Below are positions 49,036 through 62,100 of a stretch of DNA of 64,000 bases, piece after piece. The DNA comes from Xiphophorus maculatus (Eukaryota > Chordata > Actinopteri > Cyprinodontiformes > Poeciliidae), in the NCBI RefSeq assembly GCF_002775205.1, contig NC_036450.1, positions 10,644,979 to 10,708,978 of the forward strand, in the 5' to 3' direction. Made by a program: the position numbers and the translations under genes. The notes below the pieces were generated by a model. The model worked only from the letters and a program-made list of their open reading frames with translations, was not told the origin of the DNA and did no database searches. The number at the start of each line of letters is the position of its first letter. Within the stretch, counting starts at the first letter, position 1.

Positions 49036-49041
49036 TTTATT
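49036..49041 (-). promoter_or_regulatory. rasgef1b: Poly(A) signal, rasgef1b
   Basis: TTTATT on the plus strand is AATAAA for the minus-strand gene, 1042 nt beyond its stop. It lies 98 bp from the opposing antxr2 signal. Confidence 0.6.
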
Positions 49042-50082
49042 CAAAAGAGAAAATGTCTCTTTCACAAAAAAAAAAATCTTTCATACAAGTACCCCCTGAT
49101 GACATAAAAGACGCACAAGAATCTTTAAAAAAATATATAACAAAATGACACATAGACGGTGTGCCTTTTAAAAACATGAAAAATGCATCATCACTTTCAC
49201 TCAAAGCTGGATATTACAGGTTCTCTCACAAATCTACAAGCGGATAAGAGAGGCTGGGTCATCTCTATACACACATACAGGTTTTACTTCACTCTAAACA
49301 AATACTTGTTTTAACATAATACATGAACTGGTGTAAAAGCTTACCATCACAGAGCCAGCCAACCTGCAACAAGCTCATCGTGAAACTCATGGCGAGTAAA
49401 AGAAAACAAAAACACTTTTTAAGCTTCTGATACAAAATACAACATGATTAGAAAGGATACAGTGACTCATATGAGCTGGAGTCACAGAATACTATGATAC
49501 ACAGCACAGGGACACACACTCAGGTGCATTTTGTTTGCATGATGCTGCTGTCACTTACATAATGTAGCTTTACATGGAGTCACATCGCACATTACTTAAA
49601 TGCCGATAATACTTATCACATGACTTTACTGTCCAAATTCAGATGGATGATTTGAGGGTAGAGCCGCGTCACCGTGTACAAGCAACTTATAGGCTGTAAT
49701 TTGTGACACAATTAATTCATCATGGCTCTTTCTGTCCATAATTCTTATTCAGCAGCTGTAAACATGTTGAACGTCCATTTACTGGTACTTAGGAATACAA
49801 ATCCATGCACATTTTTGCCTGGTTTTCTTTTAGTGTGTTTAGATGCTTTTAGTTTTTTTCTTCAAAAATCCTAGCTTCACGATGGAGTTATGTTTCTGGC
49901 ACTTAAGTTTTCTTTATGCAAAATTACTGGCACTCTTTGTAGTCCCAAAGGGTTGAAACGAACTTCTTTATTGTTGATGATGCTTAAGCTGCATCCATTG
50001 TTCTGCAGGAGCATGCTTAGATCCAGAATGTAAACTTTGGCCTTGGGAATATAAATCGAAAGTATCAAGTAGAGAAAACTTC
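49042..50082 (-). other. rasgef1b: rasgef1b 3' untranslated region
   Basis: No other gene lies between the rasgef1b stop and its inferred poly(A) signal. The region is AT-rich with no gene-like frame. Confidence 0.55.
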
Positions 50083-53000
50083 TTAAGAGCGGTTTTCTCG
50101 ATGGAGAAGGGAAGATCTGGAAGATAAAACAAAGAAAAGGTTGTTATTTTCCATGTTGGCTTATTTCCCTATGTGAATTATTTATCAAAATGTTCCTTCA
50201 CCCACCTCAGAGACCTGCGGCTGTCTTTCTCCATGTTGTTTTCTGGTCCTTCGCTCTCATAGGAGGCCAGGTGCAGCTCTGCAACAATAACACAAATTCA
50301 GTTTCATTTCCCCGTGGCTTACAAATTTGATAGTTGATGTGAAAGTGTTCTAATTTGTACTGACCGTCTTCAGTGTAAACGGACGTGGTGACCAGATACT
50401 GAAGAATGCGGCGGTCTCTGTCGAACGGACAAATTACCTGGCGCCAAACCAGGAACTCGCTCACTTGCTTCGCCAGCTCCCACAGTTTCTGTAAAAATGT
50501 CGCAAAAACAATAATCATGATGATATGCATGTATTAAGGTTTCTAAGGCCAGGATATCTGTCCAGTTTCCACACATTTTAAAGGTTCAAATTCTGAAGAT
50601 TTCCAGACACAAATGATCAGAATTCTCAGTGTTTTTGAAAATTAATAAGAAAGAAAAATAATTCCCATATTATAAGTTAAAATTTCTTATTTCACTGGCA
50701 GATTATTTTATTTATAGCAAGTACTTTTTCCATAAATATTAAGAGATTGTCTTAAAACAACCTCCTACTTCTTACTGAAGTTTCTTATAAGTTAGTTTTG
50801 TCTTATATTTGCACTAGAAACTATAGACTGTTTCTTGTGTGATTCAAGAGCTCGTCCACAAGGGGGGGCTGTTGGTCAGCATGAGAAAGTCACTTCTCCA
50901 GTTTTTATTTTGAAAAATACTTTGAACTGACCTCAAAGTTGATGTGTCCGTTTGACAGCCTGTTGGCGCAGCCTTCGTTCAGGAAGTAGATGTCTTTAAT
51001 GAGGAGGCTGAAGAATGGAATCACAATCTGCAGGAAGGAGATTTAGTTATTTTAAATGTAGAAGAAGAAGGTTTTTCTCTTTCAATGAGCAGCACGCTCC
51101 GGGCTCCCTCACCTTCTCCTGGCTGCTATGTGCGGTCTCGGACCTCTGGGTGGCGCCGCGGAGCGCAGTGCGGTAGTTGCTGAAGTTACTAGACGGGTCC
51201 ATCTGGTGCTGGATGAGATCACACACATCGAACGTCAACAGACAACAAAACCATGCTGACGGTTCTAAGATCCACAGCTGAGCTGAAAACTAGAGCGTCT
51301 AATCTGCGAACTGCTGACGTGTGTGTGAATAATTCTGACCTCCAGGATTTCAAACTTGTCTGTGTTGACTTTATTCCAGGTTTTCTTCAGTCTGGCGACC
51401 GGACTCATGTTCATCCCAGCTGAGAGACACAGGAGAAAGTGTTTAGAGACAAAGCGCAGCCTGCAGAGCTCCAGGCCTCCGCTAACTGAGTTTAGACTTC
51501 CCTAAACTGATTAAAGTCAGCCTAAACTCCAGCTGGCACTGCATTTGTTGGCTTTAGTCAATTCAGTGGTTCTGCTCCACAAAGACACCAAGGGAATAAC
51601 GGCTGACTTTTTGTTTTTCCTCCTTGCCATATTTTACAGCAAAAATAACCAAAAATTACAGGACACTGGTACAGATTCTTGATAAAAACGGATCAAATAC
51701 TCACTGATGATTGCCATGAGAGAGTTAAAGTTGCCGATGTTGAAACACTCCTGAGCCACATCGATGAAGAACTCTATGATCCGCGCTCGGTGTTTCTTCT
51801 TCGCTGGCTTGAATAAAAAGAAATAAAGAAAAAGAATTCAAATCTGCTTCTAAATATATGAAAAGCTTAATCTCCATTTAAATTTTCAGCATGTTTACAT
51901 GCATATACTTTCCTTTGTTGGGCAAAGGAAAGTTGTTTTGGTTATTTAAGTTTCAAAGAAGTAGTTTCAGTATTGTTTTAACGTTTGTTTGTTTGAACAA
52001 ACACCAACAAACCAGAAGTTTCATCAATAGATCAATAAATCCATCAATCAGTTACAGATGCTTTTGATTTTCACTGTGTTTAATGTCTGGAGGAAGAGAA
52101 ATACACAACACATTATGGTTGATTGTTTTCTAATAAGTGAATTAGGGAAGAAACTAGTGATTATTTCAGTCATCAATTATTCTGACGTTTAATCGGATAA
52201 AAAAAGAAATGGGTACATTTTCATATTTTTTCATTTAATTACGTAAGCCTTTTTTATACCATCTCATGAATACATTGAAGGATGCAAAAATTATATTCCT
52301 TTTTTGAATAATAAAATTACTTTAGTAAATATGAACCAGGTGAAGCTAAAACTTTGCCACTTGAGGAGCTTTGGGTAAAGCATATTTACAGAGATAAGTG
52401 TTTTTATCTTAAAAATAAAAAAATGTACGTACATTTTGTATAGTTTTGGCTGAATTAAGTTTGATTTGGCAATTGGTACCCCTTAAACCCCCGAAATGGT
52501 AACATATATGTTTTTTTAGTTTATATTTTTCTATTTACATTAAAATGATGCAACTATAAGAATTAGAGATTGTTCTCCAACAACTAATTTGCTTGTTTGT
52601 GTGAAACATACCATGCAGATCTCTGTTGCCACCAAGTAGCTGAGCCTGTTGAACCAGCTGACGTAGGCCTCCAGGTTACTGGTTTTACATTTCCGGAAGA
52701 AACCCTGGAGGAGGAACAGAAGAAGAGAAAGACGCGAAACCAATGAACTGTTAGTAAACATTTAAAGAAGGACTAGGTAGAAACTCTTCCAGAACCACAC
52801 CAAGTAATGCCTGCATAAATACTAAACTAACTTTAGTGGCAATGAATTTGTTTTAGTACTTCATTTTATTTATATATAACTACAGAGTAGCTACATTGGA
52901 AAAAAGGAAAAATGTGAGATTTTTAGCTGCTTCCATTCACTGCTGCTGTTTTATATTTGCTTGCTTGCTAATTTAAGTATCATGTTGACAGTTTGAAAAA

Positions 53001-56000
53001 ATGAGATTCCTCGGTTAAATTCTCATATCATGTGCTACATCTGCTTATTTCTTAAGTTTTCCCATAAATGTGACAAAGAAAACTGCTGCTCTTCCACAAC
53101 TTTCTTCCTTAATAGAACCTGTCGGCTTTTCACACCCACACAATCTGCCACCGTCACACTCTGACACGTCTCTTTTTACGTACATATGCTTTCTGGGTCC
53201 CCTGGCTTTTCCATTAAACACGTGGTTTCTAATGTGGCAAAGCTGTTTTCCAAAGGTCCTCTTACATAAATAAACATTATAAAAGCTGCATATAAATAAA
53301 CTGGACTCGGCCGTGATGATGCAATCCCAGAGGTTTGAGGCTCCACTAAAAGCTTACACAACACCGGCATCCCACTCCACTCCAAACTTCCCCCTCTCTA
53401 CACCTCAGGACCCCTTTTTTAGTGACTCAACTGCTCTTTTACACAAAGTGGCTCTTATATAACTGCAGCAAAGCAGGTGGGAGCACAGCAGCGGCAAACG
53501 CCGACTGAGAACGACCCTTCAGCTGATTTCTAGGATCTCTCGGTTGGAAAAGAACCTTCTCTCCGATGAACTGAGACACACACAGCAAAGGCTCTTTTTG
53601 TTCTCTTCCAGACGTTTTCAAGAGCTCAGATAAAAATAAAGCAGAAAGCCGAACAAGTCCCCTTCTATCTGCCGCAAGACTCTTTCATGTGGTTTTTGTG
53701 GCAAATAAACTCAAACTGGAGATGACCACAACACTCAAAGCAGGCCCAGAACACAATCAAAAATCAAAAATCAAATCAAACGGCTTAAAAATAACAACAA
53801 TGTGTGGTTCGTCTGGGCCGGGACTTTGATGTAGATAATTATAAACAGGTTATTTTGCTGTGTTTTCAAGCTTTCTTGAGAATAAAGCAGCCCTAACCCT
53901 AACCTATCATTGCCTCATGCTGAAACTAAAAACAAAAGGAAACTGCTCTGGGCTGTCTGGGCTAAAATATGTGAAAATTTAACAAGACTGGATGAGAAAT
54001 CACACTTGTGTGAAATATGTGGTCAGAAGCACACCACGACTCAATATCTTGCAAAAATATACCCAACCTTTAGTACATTTTATTACCTTCAAATACAAGC
54101 TTTAATGTATTTTATCTGGATTTGATTTGATGAACCCAAACTAGAAAATTTAATCTGTATTTTTTTTCCTTCCATTTCACAAATTAAAGCTAACTTGTGC
54201 ATGAAATGCTTCCATTCAGCTTTACCTTGTGGTTTTCCAGAGGATCCTTCATCGCAAAAGACTGAATAAACTCCTCAGGACCAATGAAGCTCAGTCTGTC
54301 CTAAAGGCAAACGTCAGGCAGAGAAAAGTCAGAAAAAATGACAGGTGATGTAAAAGATGATATATTTATTCTAATTACTTTGTGTGTCTGCTGTGTTAAA
54401 AACTGATAAAACACAAGATGACCGTCTGGCACCGAGCCCTAAAACAGAACTGCTAAAAGTAACCTAATTCTTATTTAACTGGTAAGAGGTTAGTTATCTG
54501 ACCTCTTACCAGTTCAATGTGTGTCAGCTGCTGAGCGAGGATGAAAGGATCGTCGCACACGCTCAGTATGTCGGCCCTTTGAGCTGAAGCCTGTTTGGTC
54601 TTCAGCGAAGCCGGACGTTCCTGCGCCGCAGCGTTGAGCGCAGCTACGGCTTCCTCGTACTGACCGAGGGCGGACAGGCGCTTGATGAGACGCTGGGTCA
54701 TCTGCTGCATGGCCCGCCAAGAATACTAGAGACACACATGAAGACACAAATGAACTAAATAATGACACTAATCTAGGTGTGGTTCCTACAGATAGATGGA
54801 TGGATAGAATAGTTGATGGCTGGATGAATAGAAGAAACACAAGACGGGTGGATGAATGAGTGGTTGGTGGGATGGATGGTTGGGTGGATTGGTGGGTGGA
54901 TGGATAGATTGATGGTTGGATGGTTTGATGGATGGTTGGGTGGATGGCTGGTTGGATGCTTACCTCATCCCCTCGCGCCACGTGGAGCGTCATGTCCTTC
55001 AGGCATCGCATCATGCGGTCGTCTCTGAAGTCGTATGGAAAGGTTTCCGTCCACTCCGTCAGCAGCTGCACCAGTTTCGGCGCCACCTCACGGAAACGGA
55101 TCTGAACATTTTGCAGACGGCACAGAGTCAGTCTAATGACGTCATGACGATCATTTAAAATATGTTATGTGTGAATATGACTTCTTCTTTCTGGTGTCTG
55201 GATTTGGCATAAATCTCTGCTGCACTGCAGTGAGATCTCTTTCTTTCTTTATTCCCCTGGATTTGTGGGTTTGTTAGTGGGAGTGAAATTGTGTGGGACT
55301 AAGTGAAAGTGACAGCGCGTGAAATAAATACACCTGCACATGTCTGTGCCTTTGTTTGTGTGTGTGTGTGTGGAGGTCCACCCACCTTATCCAGCAGGGC
55401 ATCTCCGGATCGCTGCTGCTCCACACACAAGTGACAAACCCTGGTCATGAGCTCATATGGGTGCAGGAAGAGGCGTGAACTCAGCAGGAAGGTGAAGACA
55501 TATGACCTCTGAAGATCAGGAAGCAGAAATAAGTTAGGATTCTTTTACAACAACCACAAAATTTACTGCATAATCCTTAAAAAAGTGGAACGGCTACATA
55601 CATCAGGGTAATAATCCACAGTGGGAACCAGATGCTGGATCAGCGCCTCAAGAGAAGCTGAAACCAAGCTGTTGTCATGGTAACACATCTCTCCATAGCT
55701 GGTGGCGACGCCGTGACCGTAGAGCCGAGCTTTCGCCGCAGCCCCGTTGTTCCGGCAGGAGTGTTCACTGCTGCAGCTGCTGCTCGTGTGGCGGTACGCT
55801 CGGCCCGGACAGGAAGTGCTGTGCTGGCGAGGGCTGTGGGGCTGTGGCGAGGAGTACGGGTTCTCCGAAATGGTACAGCTGCTGCCGTAATGGTGCTCCT
55901 TGACACTCCCAGAGGAGACGGAGGTGGTCCGATATGCGCTGTGAGGCTGCGGCACATCATAAGGGTTTTCGGTTGGGGAGTAGGGCCCGTTGTAGATGTT

Positions 56001-56120
56001 GTCTCTGGACAGTTTGGGAGCAGAGCCGCTGTGGTACGGGCTCGGAGGCTGAACGTGGTTGTTGTTGCCGTACGACGGGCAGGAGTTGAACTTTCCTGCG
56101 TAAGGGGTTGTTGGGGGCAT
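50083..56120 (-). CDS. rasgef1b: RasGEF domain family member 1B
   Basis: Thirteen coding exons in transcript order: 56120-55602, 55508-55386, 55101-54964, 54725-54510, 54300-54226, 52704-52612, 51807-51705, 51419-51340, 51208-51113, 51027-50932, 50488-50365, 50278-50206, 50116-50083; 589 aa. Family knowledge: a guanine nucleotide exchange factor for Ras-family GTPases (reported for Rap2), cytosolic/endosomal, inducible in immune cells. Seen: RasGEF_N domain from about 156 ([18 protein letters not shown]) to about 280; CDC25-type catalytic domain from [10 protein letters not shown] (323-332) through [14 protein letters not shown] (409-422) and LKKTW to about 570. The first about 145 residues are a Pro/Ser/Tyr/His-rich extension, about 115 residues longer than the mammalian form as I remember it, with [11 protein letters not shown] (51-61) repeated as [11 protein letters not shown] (86-96). 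ATG 56120 follows an acceptor at 56127. Which duplicate (a or b) is not decided. Confidence 0.92.
54477..54514. repeat. 14-bp perfect inverted repeat enclosing a rasgef1b splice donor
   Basis: Arms aactggtaagaggt (54477-54490) and acctcttaccagtt (54501-54514) are exact complements separated by 10 nt. In the rasgef1b transcript the first arm is the last five bases of the exon ending at 54510 plus the first nine intron bases, so the whole donor (GUAAGA) can pair with the second arm. Confidence 0.95.
54791..54959. repeat. (TGGA/TGGT)n minisatellite abutting a rasgef1b donor
   Basis: Degenerate 4-bp units (tgga, tggt, tgat, gggt) fill most of the 238-bp intron between the exons ending at 54964 and starting at 54725. 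On the transcript it reads as C-rich CCAT/CCAC repeats starting about 4 nt after the donor GT (54963-54962). It produces spurious long frames on both strands. Confidence 0.92.
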
Positions 56121-56126
56121 GATCAC

Positions 56127-59100
56127 CTTTAGAAGAAAAGAAGAAACACAAATATGAAGATGTTAGAGGTGGGCGCTCATACTGAGCATGGATCTGCTGA
56201 TGTAAAGCAGGGGTTACTTTCCACTTTCACCACATGCTTGCTCAGGAACCACAACAGCTGAAAATTTAACAAATGTTGCAATCTTGGTCACCAACTGAAC
56301 AGAGTGTATCGAGCTATCAGGTGTGAAAACACCCTACGGGTGGTTAAAGAGCATTGAGGTCACATTTGTTGTAAAATGGAGCTATAAAAAAGAAAATAAT
56401 TGAATTGAATTAAATTAAAGATGATAAATTAAATTTCATATGTGCATTTTCGGCCCCAGAAATGTTTAGAGAGTTTTTGTTTTTAGAACCATGTTGTAAA
56501 ATCAACTTAAAAAAACATCTATTCTCACACTTTCTATGCTATGTTAGAAATACATGAGCAAAAAGGGGAACTAACCCTGCATTGTGAAGCTGTGTAAAGT
56601 CCTCGCCCTATTTTTTTCCAATTTGTGGATATGTTGTGGGTGGAAGGGTGGAGTATATTTCAAAAGAATCATTAGCAGTCATTTTCAAACACTGTTTCAG
56701 TGTAAAATATCCATAATCAATATAAGCAGAACCAGACAAGTTTCTAAGAGGTATTGAATGAAGCACATTTACATCAACTAATTCCCTTTTTATCCAAAAC
56801 CATCATATTTCTTTTTTATGGTGAACCATTTCCTCAAAAGCCACTGCTACTGTTTTAAATTATGGGGCTTTTAGGTTTAAGACTGGCTTAATTGCAGTAA
56901 GGCAGAGTTATAATGACACGTTCTCACCACATCATTTAATCCAGCTTTATTTAATGTATTACTTTTGTAGTTAGCAGACTATCCTTCAGTCAACATGAAG
57001 ACAAAGCTATATCTCCTGCAGTGCTGTAGATTTCCTGGTGTTATAGTATCCCTGTCCACCTCATTCCCTGGGAATGTGGTTGATGTTTAAACTGCGTTCA
57101 GCTATTGTGAAAGTATCTCACTCTGTCTCTCAAAGCTGAGACTCAGCAAGTGTCTGTGACGATAATCGCACCTAATCCCTCAATTTTAGATCTCCTCTAT
57201 TTGTTATTTGGTGCTATCAACGCCTTATAAATCCATCTTTTTTGGAAATGTTTCTCCAACGAGTCGATTTGTTGGGAATTTTACAAATGAGCTTGTAAGA
57301 AATGTCTGCTCCACCCTATTTCACTGTATCTTTTACAACATTCTTGAAGTGAACTTGTTGGCAGTAGTGCAGCATGTGGGCGGAAAACATCATGACAAAT
57401 GGATGATCTCTCAAGTCAGCAATGATATTCTGTCTTAACAGTTAAAATAATTGGATCTGAGGTCGGTAAGCTGATCCCAGATCTCCAGTGGAGAGTGCGT
57501 TAGCACTGGAGCCATCTTTATTCTGCTACTGTCCATGAATCGCATGCATATACGTCTGGAACGTTTGGCACACACACATGCGTGTGCCAGAAAACCCCGC
57601 AGGAATCCAGCAGAGTTTTGTTTGTCCATTCCTGCGCCAACTGTGGAGTCTGTTTCAGCCAACATCTTACACACTCTCTCACACACCCTCGTCCACCGTG
57701 GCGCCTTGCCCCGATGCCAGTATAATCCAGACTCGTATGCACAAGTCACACACAAATTCAAGACGGGAGGAGCAATGCAAACATGCAAACACACACACAG
57801 TCACAAGGATACCGCAGCTTCTGGCATCCTGCCCGAGGAGGCCTGTCCAACTCTATGTTCTGTGATCTCAGCCTGCTGTTAACCTTCTGACTCGGTTAAA
57901 AGATCACAGCGTTTTTACCGAAAAACAAAGTCAAAAACGCTAAAAGTTGAGATAACAGTCCAATGACTAATATTTCCTCTGCGTCTCTGTGTTTATGTTT
58001 TCAGAGGGGTAACACGTCTCGGAATTTGAAACCAGTGGCGATTTTTCCAGACCCACTTCCTGAATAGTTGACCCCGTTTTGGGTTGTTGTGGCTTCCACG
58101 CTGCGGTGCTGAAATTGCACTCTTTCTAAATCATAGGTTGGATTCCCTTTCGGACGGATTAAAAATGGCATCGGGAAAATAGCTTCATATTAAAGGGGAT
58201 TGTTTGCATTCGCTCAAACTTTGAAACTGCAGCCTTATGGGTCGGTTTGATGTGGGTAGACACAGAAATGCAGAAAACTTTTCCTCTAGTACTGGAAACG
58301 CACCAATCATTGTTTTGTGGGAAATTTCCGATTACCTTTTTTTTCTGTAAATCTTTGATCTGTCGATATTGACTGAAAACAATTCTGATTTTTCTGTATT
58401 CTTATAACTTCCTGCCACAGTCACACATTAATTATTTATATTTTTGAAGCAGAGGCGATCTCACAAAGTTTGCTGTTAAAATTAATGTTGAGTACATTTT
58501 AAATAAAGACTAAAAAATAACATTTTCAACTGTCTTAGCATCTCTGTGGTTAGCATGGTTAGCATTAAGCAGCAGAAGATGGAGATTTCCCAAATATTTC
58601 CAACATTTCCAAATAGAGTGTGCCCCATTACACACATATTTTGAAAACAACATCACTTTGGTTTGTCCAGCCTTCCTGTTATCAGCTGGAATTCTTGCTC
58701 TCTTTCATAAGAAGTACATTTTCCACACCGATACTGAAAGAATCTTCTTCTCTAGGTAGCTGCATTGATACCAGAATTTTGTTTTTACTGATAGAAAACA
58801 AACTGGAATTCAGAGTTTCAGACCAGTCAGTCAGCAATCCTCAAGCTAAAAATCGACATCTAGTCAAAAGCTACTTTCTCACTAAATTTCTCCACACAGA
58901 CCTAAAATAGTTAGCATGCTTTTTGAAGCCAGTTTTGATTGATTCAAACAGTTATGTGCTTTTTGTTGTTTTCCTAATGTTTTGCATACCTTTTTCTTCT
59001 GATGCACCATCTTTACGGTTTCCACATTCAGCGTGGTTTCAAAACAAGCACAGTGCGTTGCTGAGACCAACGAGATGGTGGGGGTTCTACAACAATAGAG

Positions 59101-62100
59101 GCATTATCTCTCCTGTCATGGCATTAACAAAAACACAAAAACCCCCAGGAGGAGATCAGAAGAGATCAGAGCACATTGGACACACACAGCAGCTTTCACA
59201 CACTCTGGCTCCTAGGATCACTTTTCAATCAGTCGTACGAGTAAACCTTAGTTTGAGCCAGAAAGTCAGAATCTACTCTCAATGTTTAGGTGCAAATGTA
59301 AATGTCTGTGTGCTCTTGGGAAGAGGAGTACCTCCAGACCAACATGTTGACTTAAGCGTTTCGCAAACCTCAAGGACAGACAGCAGCAACTCCAAAAATT
59401 GTGCAAAACAAACGTTGAGGTTTCACATTTATGCACACACAGCACTGACCGACAGCAAAACGTTGCACTCATGAAAAATAGCATGCAAACAGTCTGCGGC
59501 TAGCTCGGTCATTCTGACTTGTGCTTATTCAAAGCAAATTGACTGTACATGCTGACCAAAAACAAAAACAAAAAACTGTTTGCACAGATATTCCCAAGAC
59601 TTCCGGTCAAATTCAAATGAAAAAGCAACTCTCATCCTTTTAACCACTTGTGAAGCTCTATAAAGTCTGGATGCTTATCTGAAAGCAGAATACAGTTTTA
59701 TTAGTACAATAGAAACCTGTGCTCGTTATAGGCTGAAGTCCAGCATGAAGCATAGGTTAACAAACACCGAACATTTGGGAGGTTTCTGGGGCTGAAGGAA
59801 CAACCTGCATCTGATAAGAGTAGCTGTAAAACAGTTTGTCAGAGTGGAACAGGCCAACGTAGAGCTGCTATCTCTGCTGAACTCTGCACCTCACGTACTT
59901 TGACACCAATAAGACAACAACAGGTATAAGGTGTGAGCAAGGAATGCATTCAAGACTGAAGGACATTCCTAAGTCAGACTTGTTAACCTGGACGTAGATC
60001 ACATGAATCCTTTGTCATCCATATTGCAAATGAAAGGTTTTTACATGTGCTGCTCAAGTATCCAGAAAACAGAGGGGAGGTAAAGTTTCACGTTGAAATT
60101 TCTCTAGTATCATGGGTGTCATTCAGGTAATGCAAAGAAAGACTAAAGTGCAAAGTGATGTGATTAATTTTTATTTAAATACTTTTGGTTACACCCAGAT
60201 GTGCTCTCAACCACTAACAGATTCATATGTATATCTAATGAGATGTAAGTAGAGCCAACAAAACTGCTAAATGAAGCTATTTTGAGAAGAAAATGAAACC
60301 AAGAATAGATCTCAGCCACCATCTTTGTTATAAGGTCAAAAGAAAAGCTCAGAGGTCAAAACTCATACATTTACTAGTTTAGCAAGTTCTTCCTGCTACT
60401 CCTGATTTTGGGTTTTCACTCGCTGTAACTCTGTTGAATTAAGTTAAAAAGTTAAAATCAGGTGTAACCTACCAATGTTTTGGTTTCATTCTAACAACTG
60501 ATGCACTAAATAATCAGAAAGTGATCAAAATCAGCCTTTTTTTTCCTTTTATTGGCAGGTTGGATATTGACATTCTGGCCTTTTCTATATTTTTATTAAA
60601 CTCCTGGTTTAATAAAAGCCCACTTTTAATTGAAAAGACACACATTTTCAATGCGGTCTTTTAAAACAAACATTAAAGTATACAGTAAATTTTAGAAAAA
60701 GTACAGTACAGATGGATGAAATCTGTTATGCATAAAGTGAAAACTCCCACCTTTTTCTGTCTTTAAACACATAATCAAGTAGCCTGTTCATTAGTAAACT
60801 AATTCTAGTTTCATTACAATTCAATAAAGGTTAGGAACTTGTGACTGGATGCACAGTAGTTCTATCCTCAAGCAAAGCCAAAAATTGGTAGCGATCAATA
60901 AAGAGTGCATTTTTAGTTCTAACACAACATAAACACAAAATAAAGTGAGCTTCACAGAAGCAGGCATATTTTAGCATTTTCCTCATGCCAGTTGAACAAC
61001 ACAATCAACCACTTACTTCCACTTAACACATTTGTGTGTTTGAGCGTTACTGAACGTTGCTTTAACAGCCCTGGTAACTCACAGCCAATTCATCATGCAG
61101 CTTTCCCACGTCATTCACGTAGCGGGAAAAGTGCTCTACTAAAATAACGAGGAAACAGCCCAGAGCCCAAACAAACGCTCGAGGAAGCGTGTGGGTCAGG
61201 AGGGGGATCCTGCAGCCACTTTAGGCAGACCCAGTGACCATTACAACAATCTGATAAAGGAACCAGAGCCCAAACCAGATTCACGGATAAACAGGTTGAC
61301 CAGCAGAGCATTGAAGCAAGGGATACTTTGTGGTTTCAGGTTGGTGTCACAAACACACCTGCTGCTTGGATCATTTGGTAGGCTAGTACAGTATTAACCC
61401 AGAGACAAAAAAGGATAAAGACACTTTATCTCCTCAGCTGCAGGGCTCTAAGCTCTCACACACACAGTTTCTGTTGTCTACAAACCTAATTCAGAGCTCC
61501 TAAAAATAATTAGAAAGAAATCTAGCTTTCTGCTGGGATTTCTCTAACTTTCTTGGAATTTGGGTTCAAAACATCCATTTGGTTGGGGCTTGTATGTTCA
61601 GCAAATCATGACAGTTGCTGCACATTTACCAGTGTGGTCATTTCATTTCATTGATTTTTTTTGTGGAAATCTAAAAAAGCTTAAAAACCAAATCAAATAA
61701 TGAACTGGACAATTAAGTTATCTCAAACTAAAGACAGAGGACAGCATCCAGTATAAATCAGTATAAAATGCCCTTTACCCAGACAGGAGGATCGTTTCTT
61801 TTTTTATCTGTTAGATAATAGAATAATCAATAGTGTCTGAAAACATTCAAATTCTGTATTTTTCTAGACTTTTCAAGACTGTAGGAACGCCTTAGACCAG
61901 TGGTTCTCAAATGGGGGTACATGTACCCCTGGGGGTACATGGAGGTACTGCAGGGGATACGTGAAGCTTTTCAAAATATCTTTAAAAAATCAGTAGGCTC
62001 CTCATAATAAGTCTTGGGAAAAATTATTTTGTGAAAAGTTCGATAAAATATAAATGTGTGTTCATGCACTGAATTTTATATTCAGTATTTAGTTTCAATA

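Noticed and set aside
53891..53904. Telomere-like ccctaaccctaacc
   Set aside because: Only about two units, within a rasgef1b intron; too short to be an interstitial telomere tract.
54514..55086. 190-codon minus-strand frame running across two rasgef1b exons
   Set aside because: It reads through the CCAT-type minisatellite intron and enters the next exon in a wrong frame; it is an artefact of the repeat having no stops.
55677..56132. 151-codon plus-strand frame
   Set aside because: It is the antisense shadow of the GC-rich rasgef1b start exon, whose sense frame is supported by splicing and homology.
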